A DNA stretch of 64,000 nucleotides from Leclercia adecarboxylata (GCF_006171285.1 NZ_CP040889.1:1736001-1800000), one strand, 5' to 3'. Shown: positions 1 through 10,106, counted from the stretch's first letter. The notes: generated from the letters alone by a model not told the origin. Numbers and translations are program-made.

Positions 1-471
1 TTTTTTGAAGGCGTCTTTGTTGTAGTACAGCACCGGGGTGGAGCTGTTAAACGGCTGGGAGAGCAGATGGCCGGATTTTGAGTCGGTGTAGTAACCGGAG
101 ACGGTCGGCACGAACTGGGATTCGTCGAAGTTGATGCCCGCATCTTTAAACACTTCATAGACCGGCTTGATGGCTTTGGAGGCCATCATGGTGGCGGTGC
201 CCACTTCGTAAACCTGCAGCAGCGCAGGGGCGTTGCCGGTACGGAATGCGGCAATGCCCGCGCTCAGGCTCTGCTCGTAGTTGCCTTTATACACCGGCAC
301 AATCTTGTAGTCCGGGTGGCTGTCGTTGAAACGTTGCGCCAGGGAGTCAACTTCTTTACCCAACTCCCCTTCCATGGAATGCCAGAACGGAATAGTGGTG
401 ACGGCCATTGCGTTAGTCGCAAACGCCAGACCCATTGCCAGACCCAAAGCTGTGTGTCGTAACGATGTCAT
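1..471 (-). CDS. ugpB: Glycerol-3-phosphate ABC transporter binding protein, 5' part only
   Basis: Periplasmic binding protein that delivers sn-glycerol-3-phosphate and glycerophosphodiesters to the UgpAEC importer. Only the first 157 codons are inside the window; the gene continues past base 1. A 23-residue signal peptide ends in NAMA, and the mature protein starts [18 protein letters not shown], the recognisable UgpB start. I chose the ATG at 471 because it gives a signal peptide of the same length as E. coli UgpB and lies six bases after an AGAGAG ribosome site; an in-frame ATG at 477 overlaps that spacer. In E. coli ugpBAECQ belongs to the Pho regulon; I did not identify a Pho box here. 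Confidence 0.93.
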   Translation of the reverse strand, partial: MTSLRHTALGLAMGLAFATNAMAVTTIPFWHSMEGELGKEVDSLAQRFNDSHPDYKIVPVYKGNYEQSLSAGIAAFRTGNAPALLQVYEVGTATMMASKAIKPVYEVFKDAGINFDESQFVPTVSGYYTDSKSGHLLSQPFNSSTPVLYYNKDAFKK

Positions 472-636
472 TGTCATCTCTCTTATTGTGCCGGATGCGC
501 GATATCACGCGTTTTGTGCTCGCGAGGTAACATGACATGCTCGAATTACAGAAAAATAACTTTTTGTTTACAGAGAGATGACAGCAAGGCGTCAGGGGGA
601 TGATGGAAATATGAAAAAGTTGGGTGCGGTCGGTTG

Positions 637-670
637 CCCTCACCCCGGCCCTCTCCCACAGGGAGAGGGT
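637..670. repeat. Intergenic palindromic repeat, single copy
   Basis: A GC-rich imperfect palindrome of the CCCTCACCC...CCCTCTCCC/GGGAGAGGG type lies between ugpB and livF. The same element occurs twice, head to head, at 48195-48278, so it is a dispersed intergenic repeat and not a unique regulatory site. It differs from the REP units elsewhere in the window, which have a GCCGGGTGGCG core. Confidence 0.7.
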
Positions 671-680
671 GCAAACATTA

Positions 681-706
681 AAAAAGGCAACTTGCGTTGC
701 CTTTTT
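681..706 (-). terminator. Rho-independent terminator after livF
   Basis: The stem AAAAAGGCAAC / GTTGCCTTTTT with a four-base loop gives, on the minus strand, a GC stem followed by a T run just after the livF stop. It is symmetrical and could also stop transcription arriving from the other side. It closes the livKHMGF operon. Confidence 0.75.
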
Positions 707-714
707 GCTTTTAC

Positions 715-1428
715 CTACCCGCCCAGGTACGCACTCCGCACCGCTTCGTTCGCCAGCAGCGCGTCGCCGGTGTCTTCCAGCACCACGCGACCGTTCTCCA
801 GCACGTAGCCGCGATCCGCGAGCTTCAGCGCCTGGTTGGCGTTCTGCTCCACGAGGAAGATGGTCATCCCTTCGCTACGCAACTGCTCGATGGTGTCGAA
901 GATCTGCTGAATGATGATTGGCGCCAGCCCGAGGGACGGTTCGTCGAGCAGCAGCAGGCGCGGCTGGCTCATCAGCGCACGGCCAATGGCCAGCATCTGC
1001 TGTTCACCGCCGGACATGGTGCCCGCTCGCTGAATACGACGCTCAAACAGACGCGGGAACAGGTCATACACGCGCTTGATGCGGGTCTGGAACTGCTCGC
1101 GCTCGGCAAAGAAACCGCCCATCGCCAGGTTCTCTTCCACCGTCATGCGGGAGAAGACGCGACGCCCTTCCGGGACAATCGCCACTGCTTCACGCATGAT
1201 TCTGGCGGTCTGCCAGTCGGTGATGTCTTTACCATCAAAAACGATACGCCCGCTGGTGGCGCGCGGATCGCCGCACAGGGTGCCGAGCAGGGTGGTTTTC
1301 CCCGCGCCGTTGGCCCCAATCAGGGTGACGATCTCCCCCTGGTTGATGTGCAGGCTGACGTCGTGCAGCGCCTGGATCTTGCCGTAGTGGGCATTAACCT
1401 TGTCAAAAGATAACATCGCTTTTTCCAT
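715..1428 (-). CDS. livF: Branched-chain amino acid ABC transporter ATPase LivF
   Basis: One of the two cytoplasmic ATPases that power leucine/isoleucine/valine import through LivHM. The 237-residue protein has a Walker A motif GANGAGKTT, the ABC signature MSGGEQQM and Walker B LLLLDEPSLGLAP, and ends SAYLGG like E. coli LivF (also 237 residues). I chose the ATG at 1428 because MEKAMLSFDKV matches the E. coli N-terminus; an in-frame start 12 bases upstream would run into livG. It is the last gene of livKHMGF, one base after the livG stop, so translation is probably coupled. Confidence 0.97.
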   Translation of the reverse strand: MEKAMLSFDKVNAHYGKIQALHDVSLHINQGEIVTLIGANGAGKTTLLGTLCGDPRATSGRIVFDGKDITDWQTARIMREAVAIVPEGRRVFSRMTVEENLAMGGFFAEREQFQTRIKRVYDLFPRLFERRIQRAGTMSGGEQQMLAIGRALMSQPRLLLLDEPSLGLAPIIIQQIFDTIEQLRSEGMTIFLVEQNANQALKLADRGYVLENGRVVLEDTGDALLANEAVRSAYLGG

Positions 1429-1429
1429 C

Positions 1430-2197
1430 TTATGCCTCACCCAGATAAGCGCGGATCACGTCCGGGTTGTTGCGGATCTCTTCCGGCGTCCCGTTCGCCA
1501 GCGGCGTGCCCTGGTTCACCACGTAAATACGATCCGAAATGCCCATCACCAGCTTCATATCATGCTCAATCAGCAGGATGGTGGTGTCGTGATGGTTACG
1601 CAGCTCGACAATCAGCTCGTCCAGCTCTTTGGTCTCTTTCGGGTTAAGCCCTGCCGCCGGTTCGTCGAGCATCAGGATCTCCGGCTGAGTCACCATGCAG
1701 CGGATAATCTCCAGACGACGCTGGTCACCGTAGGCCAGGTTGCTGGCCTGACGGTTAGCGTGCTGCAGCAGGCCGATACGGTCGAGCCAGGTGGCGGCGC
1801 GATCTAAAGCTTCATCCTGGGCACGGCGAAACGCCGGGGTTTTCAGCAGGCCGGAGAAGAGCCCGGTTTTCAGCTGCTGATGTTGCGCCACCAGCAGGTT
1901 CTCGATCACCGTCATCTCGCGGAACAGACGCACGTGCTGGAAGGTACGCACCACGCCCATGCGGGCAATCTGCTGGCCCGGCAGCCCTTCCAGGTGCTGG
2001 TCGCGCAGCATGATGGTGCCGCCCGTCGGTTTGTAGAAACCGGTCAGGCAGTTAAAGACCGTGGTTTTACCGGCACCATTCGGGCCGATCAGCGAAACAA
2101 TCTCTTTTTGATGCAGATCCAGAGACACATTGTTGACCGCCAGCAGGCCGCCAAAACGCATCATCAGGCCGTTAACGGATAATAATGGCTGACTCAT
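1430..2197 (-). CDS. livG: Branched-chain amino acid ABC transporter ATPase LivG
   Basis: Second ATPase of the LIV-I/LS importer, paired with LivF on the cytoplasmic face. It is 255 residues long, as in E. coli. Walker A is GPNGAGKTT near residue 40, the signature is [11 protein letters not shown], and Walker B is [13 protein letters not shown]. The C-terminus [12 protein letters not shown] is typical of the LivG branch of ABC ATPases. Its start overlaps the livM stop by four bases (ATGA arrangement), as expected for subunits made in fixed ratio. Confidence 0.97.
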   Translation of the reverse strand: MSQPLLSVNGLMMRFGGLLAVNNVSLDLHQKEIVSLIGPNGAGKTTVFNCLTGFYKPTGGTIMLRDQHLEGLPGQQIARMGVVRTFQHVRLFREMTVIENLLVAQHQQLKTGLFSGLLKTPAFRRAQDEALDRAATWLDRIGLLQHANRQASNLAYGDQRRLEIIRCMVTQPEILMLDEPAAGLNPKETKELDELIVELRNHHDTTILLIEHDMKLVMGISDRIYVVNQGTPLANGTPEEIRNNPDVIRAYLGEA

Positions 2198-3471
2198 GCC
2201 TGCTCTCCTTTCGCTTGCCCGTTTTTCAGTTTCAGCTGTGGACGGGTCATCGGCAGCAAGCCCTGCGGACGCCAGATCATCATCAGTACCATCAAACCAC
2301 CGAGCATCAGCATGCTGTACTCGTTAAAGTCGCGCATCAGCTCACGGGAGACCACCAGCAGGATGGCCGCGAGAATAACGGCAAACTGCGAGCCCATCCC
2401 GCCGAGCACCACGATAGCCAGCACGAATGCGGATTCCGCAAAGGTAAAGGATTCCGGGCTGACGAAGCCCTGGCGCGCGGCAAACAGCGTTCCGGCAAAA
2501 CCGGCAAACGCGGCGCTGATGGTAAAGGCGGTCAGCTTGATGCGGGTCGGGTTCAGGCCCAGAGAGCGACAGGCGATCTCATCTTCACGCAGCGCTTCCC
2601 ACGCACGTCCCAGCGGCATGCGCAGCAGGCGGTTAATCACGAACAGGGTGATGACCACCAGCAGCAGCGCCACCAGGTAGAGCCAGATCACGCGGTCGGA
2701 CGGATCGTACTTCACGCCGAAGAAGTTGCTGAAGGTATCCCAGCCGCCTTCACGGGCGGAACGGCTGAACTCCAGACCGAAGAAGGTCGGTTTTGGGATC
2801 TGGCTGATACCGTTCGGGCCGCCGGTCACTTCGGTATTGTTGAGCAGCAGGATACGGACGATTTCGCCGAAGCCTAAGGTCACAATCGCCAGATAGTCAC
2901 CGCGCAGGCGCAGCACCGGGAAGCCGAGCAGGAAGCCCGCCGCCGCAGAGACCAGCCCCGCCAACGGCAGACAGGTCCAGAAGCCGAGACCGTAATAGTG
3001 GTTCAACAGGGCAAAAGTATACGCGCCGATGGCGTAGAAGCCGCCGTAGCCCAGCACCAGCAGGCCAGACAGACCTACCACCACGTTCAGGCCGAGGCCC
3101 AGAATGACGTAAATCATGGTCAGGGTGGCGATGTCCACCGTCCCGCGCGAGACCACGAACGGCCACGCCACGGCAGCCACCAGCAGTGCCACCAGGAACA
3201 GCTTCTGTTTAACGGTCGAGCCGTCAATCGCCGGCAGAACAAACTTCGGCCCGGAGACGTTTTTCAGCGCCTTCTGGAACAGCGGACGCAGCAGCTGGAA
3301 GAAGAAGACCACCGCGGTGCCGACAAACACCCACTGCCAGCGGATATCAGAGGCGGAATCCACCACCAGCTTTGTGCCGCTCAGCTGCAGCTGCACGCCC
3401 ATAAAGACGCCCGCCAGCAGGAAGAACATCGCCGCAGAAAGCAGCGCCATCGCAAAATGCATCGGTTTCAT
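2194..3471 (-). CDS. livM: Branched-chain amino acid ABC transporter permease LivM
   Basis: Inner-membrane permease that forms the translocation path with LivH. The 425-residue protein is strongly hydrophobic, with an N-terminal extension followed by the permease core; the EAA-like loop [19 protein letters not shown] that contacts the ATPases is visible in the C-terminal third. Length and sequence agree with E. coli LivM throughout. It overlaps both livH and livG by four bases. Confidence 0.97.
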   Translation of the reverse strand: MKPMHFAMALLSAAMFFLLAGVFMGVQLQLSGTKLVVDSASDIRWQWVFVGTAVVFFFQLLRPLFQKALKNVSGPKFVLPAIDGSTVKQKLFLVALLVAAVAWPFVVSRGTVDIATLTMIYVILGLGLNVVVGLSGLLVLGYGGFYAIGAYTFALLNHYYGLGFWTCLPLAGLVSAAAGFLLGFPVLRLRGDYLAIVTLGFGEIVRILLLNNTEVTGGPNGISQIPKPTFFGLEFSRSAREGGWDTFSNFFGVKYDPSDRVIWLYLVALLLVVITLFVINRLLRMPLGRAWEALREDEIACRSLGLNPTRIKLTAFTISAAFAGFAGTLFAARQGFVSPESFTFAESAFVLAIVVLGGMGSQFAVILAAILLVVSRELMRDFNEYSMLMLGGLMVLMMIWRPQGLLPMTRPQLKLKNGQAKGEQA

Positions 3472-4394
3472 ACTTTCTCTACCTCCGGACGACCCAGAAT
3501 ACCGGTAGGCATAACCAGCAGAACCAGAATCAGCAGGGCAAATGACACCACATCTTTATATTCGGTACTCAGGTAAGCAGAGGAGAGCGCTTCGGCCACG
3601 CCCAGAATCAGGCCGCCGATCATCGCGCCCGGAATGCTGCCGATACCGCCCAGTACCGCTGCGGTGAAGGCTTTCATCCCGGCCATAAAGCCGATGTACG
3701 GGTTGATCACGCCGTAGAACTGGCCGAGCAGAACACCCGCGACGGCCGCCATCGCCGCACCAATCACGAAGGTCAGGGCGATCACGCGGTCGGTGTTGAT
3801 GCCGAGCAGGCTCGCCATTTTCAGATCTTCCGCACAGGCGCGGCAGGCGCGGCCCATACGGGAGTAGCGGATAAACAGGGTCAGCGCCAGCATGGCGAGG
3901 AAGGTCACAATCCAGATCACCAGCTGCATGGTGGTAATCGACGCCGAGAAGTTCTCGCTGGCACCTACAATCCACTGGCCGTTAAACAGGCTTGGCAGCG
4001 CCACGTCGCGGGACCCTTCGGTCAGGCTGACGTAGTTCTGCAGGAAGATGGACATACCAATCGCGGAGATCAGCGCAATCAGACGCTTGGAGCTACGCAC
4101 CGGGCGATAGGCCACCCGTTCGATACTCCAGCCGTAGGCGCTGGCAATGACAATCGCCCCGACAAATCCGGCGGCCACCAGCAGCCAGCTGCTGTCGATC
4201 CCCATCATCATCAGTGCGGCGATAATCATAAAGGAGACATAACTGCCGATCATATACACCTCGCCGTGGGCGAAGTTGATCATGCCGATAATGCCATACA
4301 CCATCGTGTAGCCGATGGCGATCAGTGCATAGGTGCTTCCCAGCGTAACGCCGTTAAACATCTGCTGCAGAAAATAGAGAAACTGCTCGGACAT
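3468..4394 (-). CDS. livH: Branched-chain amino acid ABC transporter permease LivH
   Basis: Inner-membrane permease subunit, 308 residues as in E. coli, which pairs with LivM to pass leucine, isoleucine and valine delivered by LivK or LivJ. It has about eight hydrophobic segments and the ATPase-contact loop [20 protein letters not shown]. The start is 50 bases downstream of the livK stop, and that gap holds a strong GC hairpin, which fits the binding protein being made in excess over the membrane subunits. Confidence 0.97.
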   Translation of the reverse strand: MSEQFLYFLQQMFNGVTLGSTYALIAIGYTMVYGIIGMINFAHGEVYMIGSYVSFMIIAALMMMGIDSSWLLVAAGFVGAIVIASAYGWSIERVAYRPVRSSKRLIALISAIGMSIFLQNYVSLTEGSRDVALPSLFNGQWIVGASENFSASITTMQLVIWIVTFLAMLALTLFIRYSRMGRACRACAEDLKMASLLGINTDRVIALTFVIGAAMAAVAGVLLGQFYGVINPYIGFMAGMKAFTAAVLGGIGSIPGAMIGGLILGVAEALSSAYLSTEYKDVVSFALLILVLLVMPTGILGRPEVEKV

Positions 4395-4412
4395 AAGGTA
4401 ACCTTTCTATTC

Positions 4413-4433
4413 CCGCCCGGACCTGCCGGGCGG
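4413..4433 (-). promoter_or_regulatory. Hairpin in the livK-livH gap
   Basis: A perfect eight-base stem, CCGCCCGG / CCGGGCGG with a five-base loop, lies between livK and livH and has no T run after it. Such hairpins between a binding-protein gene and its permease genes usually protect the upstream mRNA or partly terminate transcription, raising binding-protein levels. The role here is inferred from position and structure. Confidence 0.6.
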
Positions 4434-4444
4434 TGGGATCATGA

Positions 4445-5554
4445 TTATTTGGCGACCGAGGATGACCCGTCGGCGTGCCACTTAAAGACACCAAACTCAA
4501 ATCCCTTCAGATCGCCTTTCTCATCCCAGTTCAGCGGCCCAATCACGGTATCTGCCCCGTGTGCTTTTAAATCTTTAATCAGATCCTGCGGCGCTTTGCT
4601 GCCGGTACGATCCATGGCGGTGGCCAGAGACTGTACGGCGGCATAGGTGATCCAGACGTAAGGACCACTTGCGTCTTTCTTCTCGGCTTTCAGCGCGTTC
4701 ACGATAGCGCTGTTCGCCGGATCCTGGTCATAGCGTTTTGGCATCGTCACCAGCATGCCTTCGCCCGCATCGCCCGCAATGTTCGACAGCGAGGCGTTAC
4801 CCACCCCTTCCGGCCCCATAAACTGGGTTTTCAGGCCGATAGAACGCGCCTGGCGCAGCATCTGCCCCATTTCCGGGTAGTAGCCGCCGTAGTAAACGAA
4901 GTCAATATTCTCTTTTTGCAGTCGCGCCAGCAGCGCGGAGAAGTCTTTTTCGCCCGCGGTAATGCCGTCGAAGAAGACCACGTTAGCGCCGCCTTTCTTC
5001 AGGCCGTCCTGGACGGAGCGGGCCAGCCCTTCGCCGTACTGCTGCTTATCGTGAATGATGGCAATACGCTGCGGCTTAACGCTTTCGAGGATGTACTTCG
5101 CCGCGGTCGGCCCCTGAGACGAGTCGAGCCCGGCGGTACGCATGATGTACTGATAGCCGCGCTGGGTCAGTTCCGGGTTAGTGGCGCCCGGCGTGATCAT
5201 CAGAATGCCTTCGTCCTCGTAGATATCGGACGCTGGCTGGGTGGAGGAGGAGCAGAGATGGCCAATCACATACTGAATGCCATCGTTAACAATTTTGTTA
5301 GCAACGGCAACGGCCTGTTTCGGGTCGCAGGCATCGTCATATTCCACGGCAACCAGTTTGTCGCCTTTGATGCCGCCTTTGGCGTTGATGTCTTTAATTG
5401 CCTGGCGCGCGCCATTGAACTCCATATCACCCCATTGGGCAACAGGGCCGGACAACGCACCTACTACGGCAACTTTAATATCTTCCGCCATGGCCGCCTG
5501 TGAAACTGCCAGTGCAACCATTCCCGCGAGTAATGCTTTCGCGTTCCTTTTCAT
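4445..5554 (-). CDS. livK: Leucine-specific periplasmic binding protein LivK
   Basis: Periplasmic binding protein for leucine, first gene of livKHMGF. The 369-residue precursor matches E. coli in length: a 23-residue signal peptide ending AAMA, then [20 protein letters not shown]. The two disulfide cysteines of the family are in DDACDP and GHLCSSST. I chose the start at 5554, where [11 protein letters not shown] matches the E. coli N-terminus and a GGGG ribosome site precedes it; an in-frame start 60 bases upstream would add a non-signal leader. It is about 80 percent identical by eye to the neighbouring LivJ, an old duplication. In E. coli the gene is repressed by leucine through Lrp. Confidence 0.97.
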   Translation of the reverse strand: MKRNAKALLAGMVALAVSQAAMAEDIKVAVVGALSGPVAQWGDMEFNGARQAIKDINAKGGIKGDKLVAVEYDDACDPKQAVAVANKIVNDGIQYVIGHLCSSSTQPASDIYEDEGILMITPGATNPELTQRGYQYIMRTAGLDSSQGPTAAKYILESVKPQRIAIIHDKQQYGEGLARSVQDGLKKGGANVVFFDGITAGEKDFSALLARLQKENIDFVYYGGYYPEMGQMLRQARSIGLKTQFMGPEGVGNASLSNIAGDAGEGMLVTMPKRYDQDPANSAIVNALKAEKKDASGPYVWITYAAVQSLATAMDRTGSKAPQDLIKDLKAHGADTVIGPLNWDEKGDLKGFEFGVFKWHADGSSSVAK

Positions 5555-5978
5555 CGGTGAATCCCCATTCGTGACGTGATGTATATATTTTGTTTTATTA
5601 TGGTTAAAAAGCATTCTGTACTTTTAATAAACAACGCAACTTTTGCTATTGCCTTTAATGGTTTAGCGCAGTTTTTTCACAAAAATCAGACTAAAATCTC
5701 TATATTTCAGGCGATTAAGCAAAGATAATATTCTGAAATCAGGCAGAGATAAACAAATAAAAGTACGAATTGCAGCATAAAATAACGGTACATTGCGCCG
5801 AATAAAACGCTGCCTTTTAGGTTAAAATTCTGCTTATTTTTCGATCCCTGCGTTTTAAAACTACGCAACGCAACGCTAAAAAAGTAATCAGCTAGGTAAT
5901 GGGTTTAAAAAGTGGAAGCGTCTGACAGAATAAATTGAGTACACTGCCTGCACTCTTTTTGATTTGGACAAGCGGCTA
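5555..5978. other. AT-rich divergent intergenic region livK/panM with candidate Lrp site
   Basis: This 424-base gap, the longest in the window, has no convincing ORF. It must hold the promoters of livK (minus) and panM (plus). It is AT-rich with many short A and T tracts, the kind of DNA Lrp binds. On the minus strand, 5721-5735 matches about 12 of 15 positions of the published Lrp consensus YAGHAWATTWTDCTR. That fits the known Lrp control of livK in E. coli, but the match is degenerate and I consider it only a candidate. I could not assign clear -35/-10 boxes for either gene. Confidence 0.35.
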
Positions 5979-6362
5979 ATGAAACTGACCATCCACCGTC
6001 TGGAGAACTTTAGCGACCAGGATCATATCGACCTCAACAAGATCTGGCCGGAATATTCCCCCTCCTCCCTCAACGTTGACGACACCCACCGTATTTATGC
6101 TGCGCGCTTTAACGAGCGGCTGTTAGGCGCGGTGCGGGTAACGCTGAGCGGGACGCAAGGGGCGCTGGATTCCCTGCGCGTGCGCGAAGTCACCCGCCGT
6201 CGCGGCGTGGGGCAATATTTGATTGAGGAAGTGATTCGCGACAACCCGAGCGTGGCCTCGTGGTGGATGGCGGACGTCGGCGTGGAAGACAGGGGCGTGA
6301 TGGCGGCCTTTATGCAGGCGCTGGGGTTCACGGCGCAAAGTAATGGTTGGGAGAAGCGTTAA
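5979..6362 (+). CDS. panM: PanD maturation/regulatory factor PanM, GNAT fold
   Basis: PanM (YhhK) promotes self-cleavage of pro-PanD to active aspartate decarboxylase and, with CoA bound, limits beta-alanine and so pantothenate synthesis. The 127-residue protein is all one GNAT-like domain, with the acetyl-CoA loop region VREVTRRRGVGQYL near residues 70-84, and matches E. coli PanM over its full length. I chose the ATG at 5979 because MKLTI matches the E. coli start; a TTG 15 bases upstream is in frame. It lies between livK and livJ, which are transcribed the other way, as in E. coli. Confidence 0.94.
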   Translation: MKLTIHRLENFSDQDHIDLNKIWPEYSPSSLNVDDTHRIYAARFNERLLGAVRVTLSGTQGALDSLRVREVTRRRGVGQYLIEEVIRDNPSVASWWMADVGVEDRGVMAAFMQALGFTAQSNGWEKR

Positions 6363-6366
6363 AAAA

Positions 6367-6396
6367 GCCGGGTGGCGCTACGCTTACCCGGCCTAC
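6367..6396. repeat. REP palindrome
   Basis: One REP unit, GCCGGGTGGCG...TTACCCGGCCTAC, lies just after the panM stop and next to an ERIC element. Both are in the convergent gap between panM and livJ, where they can form mRNA 3' end structures for either gene. Confidence 0.85.
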
Positions 6397-6409
6397 ATGC
6401 TCCGCAGCA

Positions 6410-6535
6410 TTTTCCCAAGAATTTCGTGTTGCAGGAAGGCGGCAAGTTATGAAATCCCCGGGAGCTTACATAAGTAAGTGACCGGGGTTGAATAACGCAG
6501 CCAACGCACCTGCGGCGCGAAAGGCGACGGGAAAA
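6410..6535. repeat. ERIC (IRU) element abutting the livJ stop codon
   Basis: A 126-base element bounded by the inverted ends TTTTCCC and GGGAAAA. Its centre reads CCCCGGGAGCTTACATAAG followed by TAAGTGACCGGGG, very close to the ERIC core from which the standard ERIC PCR primers were designed, and the length fits full-size ERIC (about 127 bases). Its right end is immediately next to the livJ TAA (6536-6538), so the livJ transcript runs directly into the element. Confidence 0.9.
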
Positions 6536-7636
6536 TTATTTGGCGTCGGTCGCTGTACCGTTAGCATGCCAGTCGAATACACCAAACTCGAAGCCTTTCA
6601 GGTCACCCTTCTCATCCCAGGACAGCGGCCCCATTACGGTTTCAACGGAGTTCGCTTTCAGCCAGGTGGCGATTTCAGCCGGTTCAGCTGACTGATTCAG
6701 GCCCGCCTGCAGGGTTTGCAGCGCAGCGTAGGTGGTCCATACGAAAGCACCGCTTGGATCCTGTTTCTTCGCCTTGATGGCATCTACGATAGGTTTGTTC
6801 GCAGGAACCTGGTCGTAGTTCTTCGGCTTGGTCACCAGCAGACCTTCAGCAGATTCACCGGCGATGTTAGACAGGGAGACGTTCGCAACGCCTTCCGGAC
6901 CCATGAACTGGGTTTTCAGACCGGCCGCACGAGACTGACGCAGGATCTGGCCCATCTCCGGATGGTAGCCACCGTAGTAAACGAAATCGATGTTCTCTTT
7001 CTTCAGGCGCGCCACCAGGGTAGAGAAGTCTTTCTCACCGGCGGTGATACCGTCGAAGAACACCACGTTGGCGTTAGATTTTTTCAGGTTGTCCTGCACG
7101 GAACGCGCCAGGCCTTCACCGTACTGCTGTTTGTCATGAACGATTGCGATACGCTTCGGCTTCACTTTATCGACGATGTATTTCGCCGCAGTTGGGCCCT
7201 GGTCGGAGTCCAGACCGGTGGTACGCATCACCATCTTATAGCCACGGGAAGTCAGCTCCGGCGCGGTGGCGGCAGGGGTGATCATCAGAATGCCTTCGTC
7301 TTCGTAGATGTCAGACGCTGGCTGTGTGGAAGAGGAGCACAGGTGGCCGATAACATATTTGATGCCGTCATTCACCACTTTGTTGGCAACCGCAACCGCT
7401 TGTTTCGGGTCACAGGCATCATCATATTTTACGATCTGCAGCTTTTCGCCTTTGATTCCGCCCTTGGCATTAATGTCGGCAACCGCCTGCTCTGCACCAG
7501 TAAATTCCTGGTCGCCGTACTGCGCTACCGGACCGGACATGGCGCCAACCACGGCCACTTTGATATCCGCCTGAGCCATAGTGCTGAATGCCAGCGCGAT
7601 ACATCCTGCCAGTAAGGCTTTACCCTTCATATTCAT
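6536..7636 (-). CDS. livJ: Leu/Ile/Val periplasmic binding protein LivJ
   Basis: Periplasmic binding protein for all three branched-chain amino acids; it feeds the LivHMGF membrane complex encoded beyond panM. The 366-residue precursor has a 23-residue signal peptide ending TMAQA before [19 protein letters not shown], and conserved cysteines in DDACDP and GHLCSSST. I chose the ATG at 7636 because [11 protein letters not shown] matches the E. coli start ([11 protein letters not shown]); in-frame codons upstream lack support. It has its own transcript, separated from livK by panM, and its mRNA ends in ERIC and REP structures. Confidence 0.97.
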   Translation of the reverse strand: MNMKGKALLAGCIALAFSTMAQADIKVAVVGAMSGPVAQYGDQEFTGAEQAVADINAKGGIKGEKLQIVKYDDACDPKQAVAVANKVVNDGIKYVIGHLCSSSTQPASDIYEDEGILMITPAATAPELTSRGYKMVMRTTGLDSDQGPTAAKYIVDKVKPKRIAIVHDKQQYGEGLARSVQDNLKKSNANVVFFDGITAGEKDFSTLVARLKKENIDFVYYGGYHPEMGQILRQSRAAGLKTQFMGPEGVANVSLSNIAGESAEGLLVTKPKNYDQVPANKPIVDAIKAKKQDPSGAFVWTTYAALQTLQAGLNQSAEPAEIATWLKANSVETVMGPLSWDEKGDLKGFEFGVFDWHANGTATDAK

Positions 7637-7878
7637 CCTGAGAATCCCCATTGTGATGGTTATTGTGTTTGTTGTGATGTTGTTTTATGGCGCTTTATTT
7701 CGATTATGTGTCTGCCGTGCGCGCCTTTTCAGCATACTCTGCTAAAACATACCCCATTTTTATCTATTTGGAATAGCTATTTTGAAATGTATATAAGGTA
7801 AGCGAGGCTTTAACGAGTCAGCACACAACGCTGCGATAAGTGTTTGCGAAGGAGGGAGAATTCGCCAGGAGAGGGGCT

Positions 7879-7912
7879 AAAAAAACAAAACCCCCGAATT
7901 TGCATTCGAGGG
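7879..7912 (-). terminator. Rho-independent terminator of rpoH
   Basis: On the minus strand, CCCTCGAAT and ATTCGGGGG flank a short loop and are followed by TTTTGTTTTTTT, starting about 25 bases after the rpoH stop. The rest of the 298-base gap 7637-7934 is AT-rich and contains the livJ promoter region, in which I could not assign promoter boxes with confidence. Confidence 0.9.
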
Positions 7913-7934
7913 TTATCGGGGCACTTCGCGAGGA

Positions 7935-8792
7935 TTAGGCTTCGATAGCGGCGCGAAGTTTTTTCATGGCGTTCTTTTCCAGCTGACGTACACGTTCAGC
8001 GGAGACGCCGTAGCGGTCGGCCAGCTCCTGCAGGGTGGACTTGTTGTCTTCGTCCAGCCAGCGGGCACGGATAATATCCTGACTACGCTCGTCGAGGCCT
8101 TCCATTGCATAGGTCAGCTTGTTAGCGGCCTGCTCTTCCCAGTTGTCGTCTTCAATGCCGTCAGCAAAGTTGGACGATTTATCCTGCAGATACAGGACCG
8201 GGGCCATCGGCTGGCTGTCGGAGGCATCGTCGTCGGAGGACATATCAAAGGTCATGTCCTGCGCGGCCATCCGCGATTCCATTTCACGCACGTCTTTGCT
8301 GGAAACACCCAGCTCGCGGGCAACCATTTCAACTTCATCCTGGTTGAACCAGCCCAGACGCTGCTTGGTTTTACGCAGGTTAAAGAACAGCTTACGCTGT
8401 GCTTTGGTGGTCGCGACCTTCACGATACGCCAGTTACGCAGCACGTATTCGTGGATTTCCGCTTTGATCCAGTGCACAGCAAAGGAGACCAGACGCACAC
8501 CCACTTCCGGGTTAAAGCGACGCACCGCCTTCATCAGGCCGATGTTACCTTCCTGGATCAGGTCTGCCTGCGGCAGGCCGTAGCCCGCGTAGTTACGAGC
8601 AACGTGAACAACAAAGCGCAGGTGAGACAGGATCAGCGTCTTAGCTGCTTCCAGATCGCCCTGGTAATGCAGCTTTTCAGCAAGCTCCTTTTCTTCCTCA
8701 GCCGTCAACATCGGCCAGGTGTTAGCGGCCCGGATGTAAGATTCCAGGTTACCAACAGGGGCTAAAGCTAAAGTTTGCATTTCTTTGGTCAT
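7935..8792 (-). CDS. rpoH: Heat-shock sigma factor sigma-32
   Basis: RNA polymerase sigma factor that directs transcription of chaperone and protease genes in heat shock. The 285-residue protein (284 in E. coli) has the region 2 core [19 protein letters not shown], the RpoH box QRKLFFNLR in region C, and region 4 with [25 protein letters not shown] ribosome site precedes the ATG. In E. coli its translation is controlled by a temperature-sensitive mRNA fold around the start and its stability by DnaK and FtsH; I did not fold the mRNA. Upstream DNA has a sigma-E promoter and DnaA boxes (separate entries). A good sigma-32 promoter lies before prlC in this same window. Confidence 0.98.
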   Translation of the reverse strand: MTKEMQTLALAPVGNLESYIRAANTWPMLTAEEEKELAEKLHYQGDLEAAKTLILSHLRFVVHVARNYAGYGLPQADLIQEGNIGLMKAVRRFNPEVGVRLVSFAVHWIKAEIHEYVLRNWRIVKVATTKAQRKLFFNLRKTKQRLGWFNQDEVEMVARELGVSSKDVREMESRMAAQDMTFDMSSDDDASDSQPMAPVLYLQDKSSNFADGIEDDNWEEQAANKLTYAMEGLDERSQDIIRARWLDEDNKSTLQELADRYGVSAERVRQLEKNAMKKLRAAIEA

Positions 8793-8891
8793 TCATTCCT
8801 CTCAATCTATTCTTTCTGGCGGCGGTTTGTCCCCATCAGGCAACGAACATGCCAGAATTAATGAGCAACGAGAATATCATTCACTCTTTTA

Positions 8892-8918
8892 TCAGACAGT
8901 GATTTTATCCACAAGTTC
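8892..8918 (-). promoter_or_regulatory. Sigma-E promoter of rpoH (P3 type)
   Basis: On the minus strand GAACTT is followed, after exactly 16 bases, by TCTGA, the sigma-E consensus and the same sequence as E. coli rpoH P3. It lies 100 bases upstream of the rpoH start. It links the extracytoplasmic and lethal-heat response to sigma-32 supply. Confidence 0.88.
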
Positions 8919-8937
8919 CGTGTGTAACTGTGAATAA
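8905..8937. promoter_or_regulatory. Two DnaA boxes in the rpoH promoter
   Basis: TTATCCACA at 8905-8913 is a perfect DnaA box, and TTATTCACA on the other strand at 8929-8937 fits the relaxed consensus. The first lies inside the sigma-E promoter spacer. In E. coli two DnaA boxes at the same place let DnaA repress rpoH P3 and P4; the conserved positions suggest the same control. Confidence 0.82.
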
Positions 8938-8995
8938 ATTACGCACAAATTGTGACACGGGGATGATAATGCGGGTCAGAGACAACAGGGGGACT

Positions 8996-9030
8996 CTTTC
9001 CCTGCACGGTGATTCTCAATGCAGGGAAAG
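8996..9030 (-). terminator. Long hairpin in the ftsX-rpoH gap
   Basis: A perfect 11-base stem, CTTTCCCTGCA / TGCAGGGAAAG, with a 13-base loop lies 18 bases after the ftsX stop. No T run follows on either strand, so it is not a canonical intrinsic terminator. It may be an ftsX 3' end structure or an attenuator that limits read-through from ftsYEX into rpoH. Confidence 0.5.
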
Positions 9031-9047
9031 ATTATACCAGAGATTTT

Positions 9048-10106
9048 TTAGTCAGGGGTAAAGTGACGTAAATGTTGCACAGTTGCTAACCAGGCGGCTA
9101 TCCAGCCAATCATCGAGCAAACCAGCAGCAGTAACAGGCACTCATCGAAGGATAAGCCACTGATATTAAACTTGGTTCCGAAAACCTGCGCCACATCGGT
9201 CACCGCAGCGGAAAGACGCATCACCAAAATTTCTGACAAAATCAGTGAAAGAAATGCGCCGACAAAACCGAGCAGTGCGCCGCCATAAAGGAACGGACGC
9301 AGGATGAAACCATCGGTGGCGCCAATCAGCTTCTGCACGTTGATGGTGTCGCGACGGGCGAAGATGCTCAGACGCACGCTGTTACCGATCACCAGGAACA
9401 CCGCCGCCACCATCAGCACGCCGATCATCGCCGCCACGCGTCCGACCAGACCGGTTAACGCCGTGAGGCGGGCGAACCAGCTGTCGTCCATCCGCACTTC
9501 ATCAATACCATGAATACGGGAAACGCGATCGCGCAGAGTATTCAGCGACTCGGTGCCCTGGAAATCCAGTTTCGGGATCACCACCGCCACCGCCGGCAGC
9601 GGGTTCTCTTCCAGCATATCCAGCGCGCCGCCAAACCCGGACCAGTTACGGAACTCACCCAGCGCGTCTTCCCGCGACAGGTAGTTCACCTTCTCGACGC
9701 CCTGCTCGGCCTGCAGCTGCCCTACGACCTGCGCAGCGGCGTTATCGTCGAGGGATTTATCGAGATAGACGGTGATCTGCGGGGAAGGATAGTACTGCGA
9801 TGCCGCCTCATTGACGTTTTTGTAAACCATGTAGCAGACGCTGGGCAGGGTCAGGGAGATGGCGATAACCATCACCGTCAGGAAGGTAGCGAAGGGTTTG
9901 CTTTTCAGATCCTGCAGCGCGCCCTGGAAGGCGTAACGCACCTGCTCGTTAAAGACGTTCGTCTTGCGCGAGTTGGGTTTTGGCGAGGATTTGCTGCGCT
10001 TCGGCACGTTGCGGTTGCCGTCACCCGGGCCGCCTGCCGATTTACGAAAACGGTCGAGTTTGCTACCAAACTGCCGCATCTGGTTCATTGCGTCACGCTT
10101 ATTCAC
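9048..10106 (-). CDS. ftsX: Cell division protein FtsX
   Basis: Inner-membrane subunit of the FtsEX complex at the septum; its large periplasmic loop binds EnvC and so activates the AmiA/AmiB amidases. The 352-residue length equals E. coli. A basic cytoplasmic N-terminus (about 1-70) precedes TM1 ([22 protein letters not shown]); the periplasmic domain is roughly 100-220, then three TM segments, the last in [19 protein letters not shown], and a short tail HLRHFTPD. Its start overlaps the ftsE stop by eight bases. It is the third gene of ftsYEX, upstream of rpoH. Confidence 0.97.
   Translation of the reverse strand: MNKRDAMNQMRQFGSKLDRFRKSAGGPGDGNRNVPKRSKSSPKPNSRKTNVFNEQVRYAFQGALQDLKSKPFATFLTVMVIAISLTLPSVCYMVYKNVNEAASQYYPSPQITVYLDKSLDDNAAAQVVGQLQAEQGVEKVNYLSREDALGEFRNWSGFGGALDMLEENPLPAVAVVIPKLDFQGTESLNTLRDRVSRIHGIDEVRMDDSWFARLTALTGLVGRVAAMIGVLMVAAVFLVIGNSVRLSIFARRDTINVQKLIGATDGFILRPFLYGGALLGFVGAFLSLILSEILVMRLSAAVTDVAQVFGTKFNISGLSFDECLLLLLVCSMIGWIAAWLATVQHLRHFTPD

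Noticed and set aside
578..914. Short plus-strand frames between ugpB and livF
   Set aside because: They are composed of the palindromic repeat, the livF terminator and the antisense of livF.
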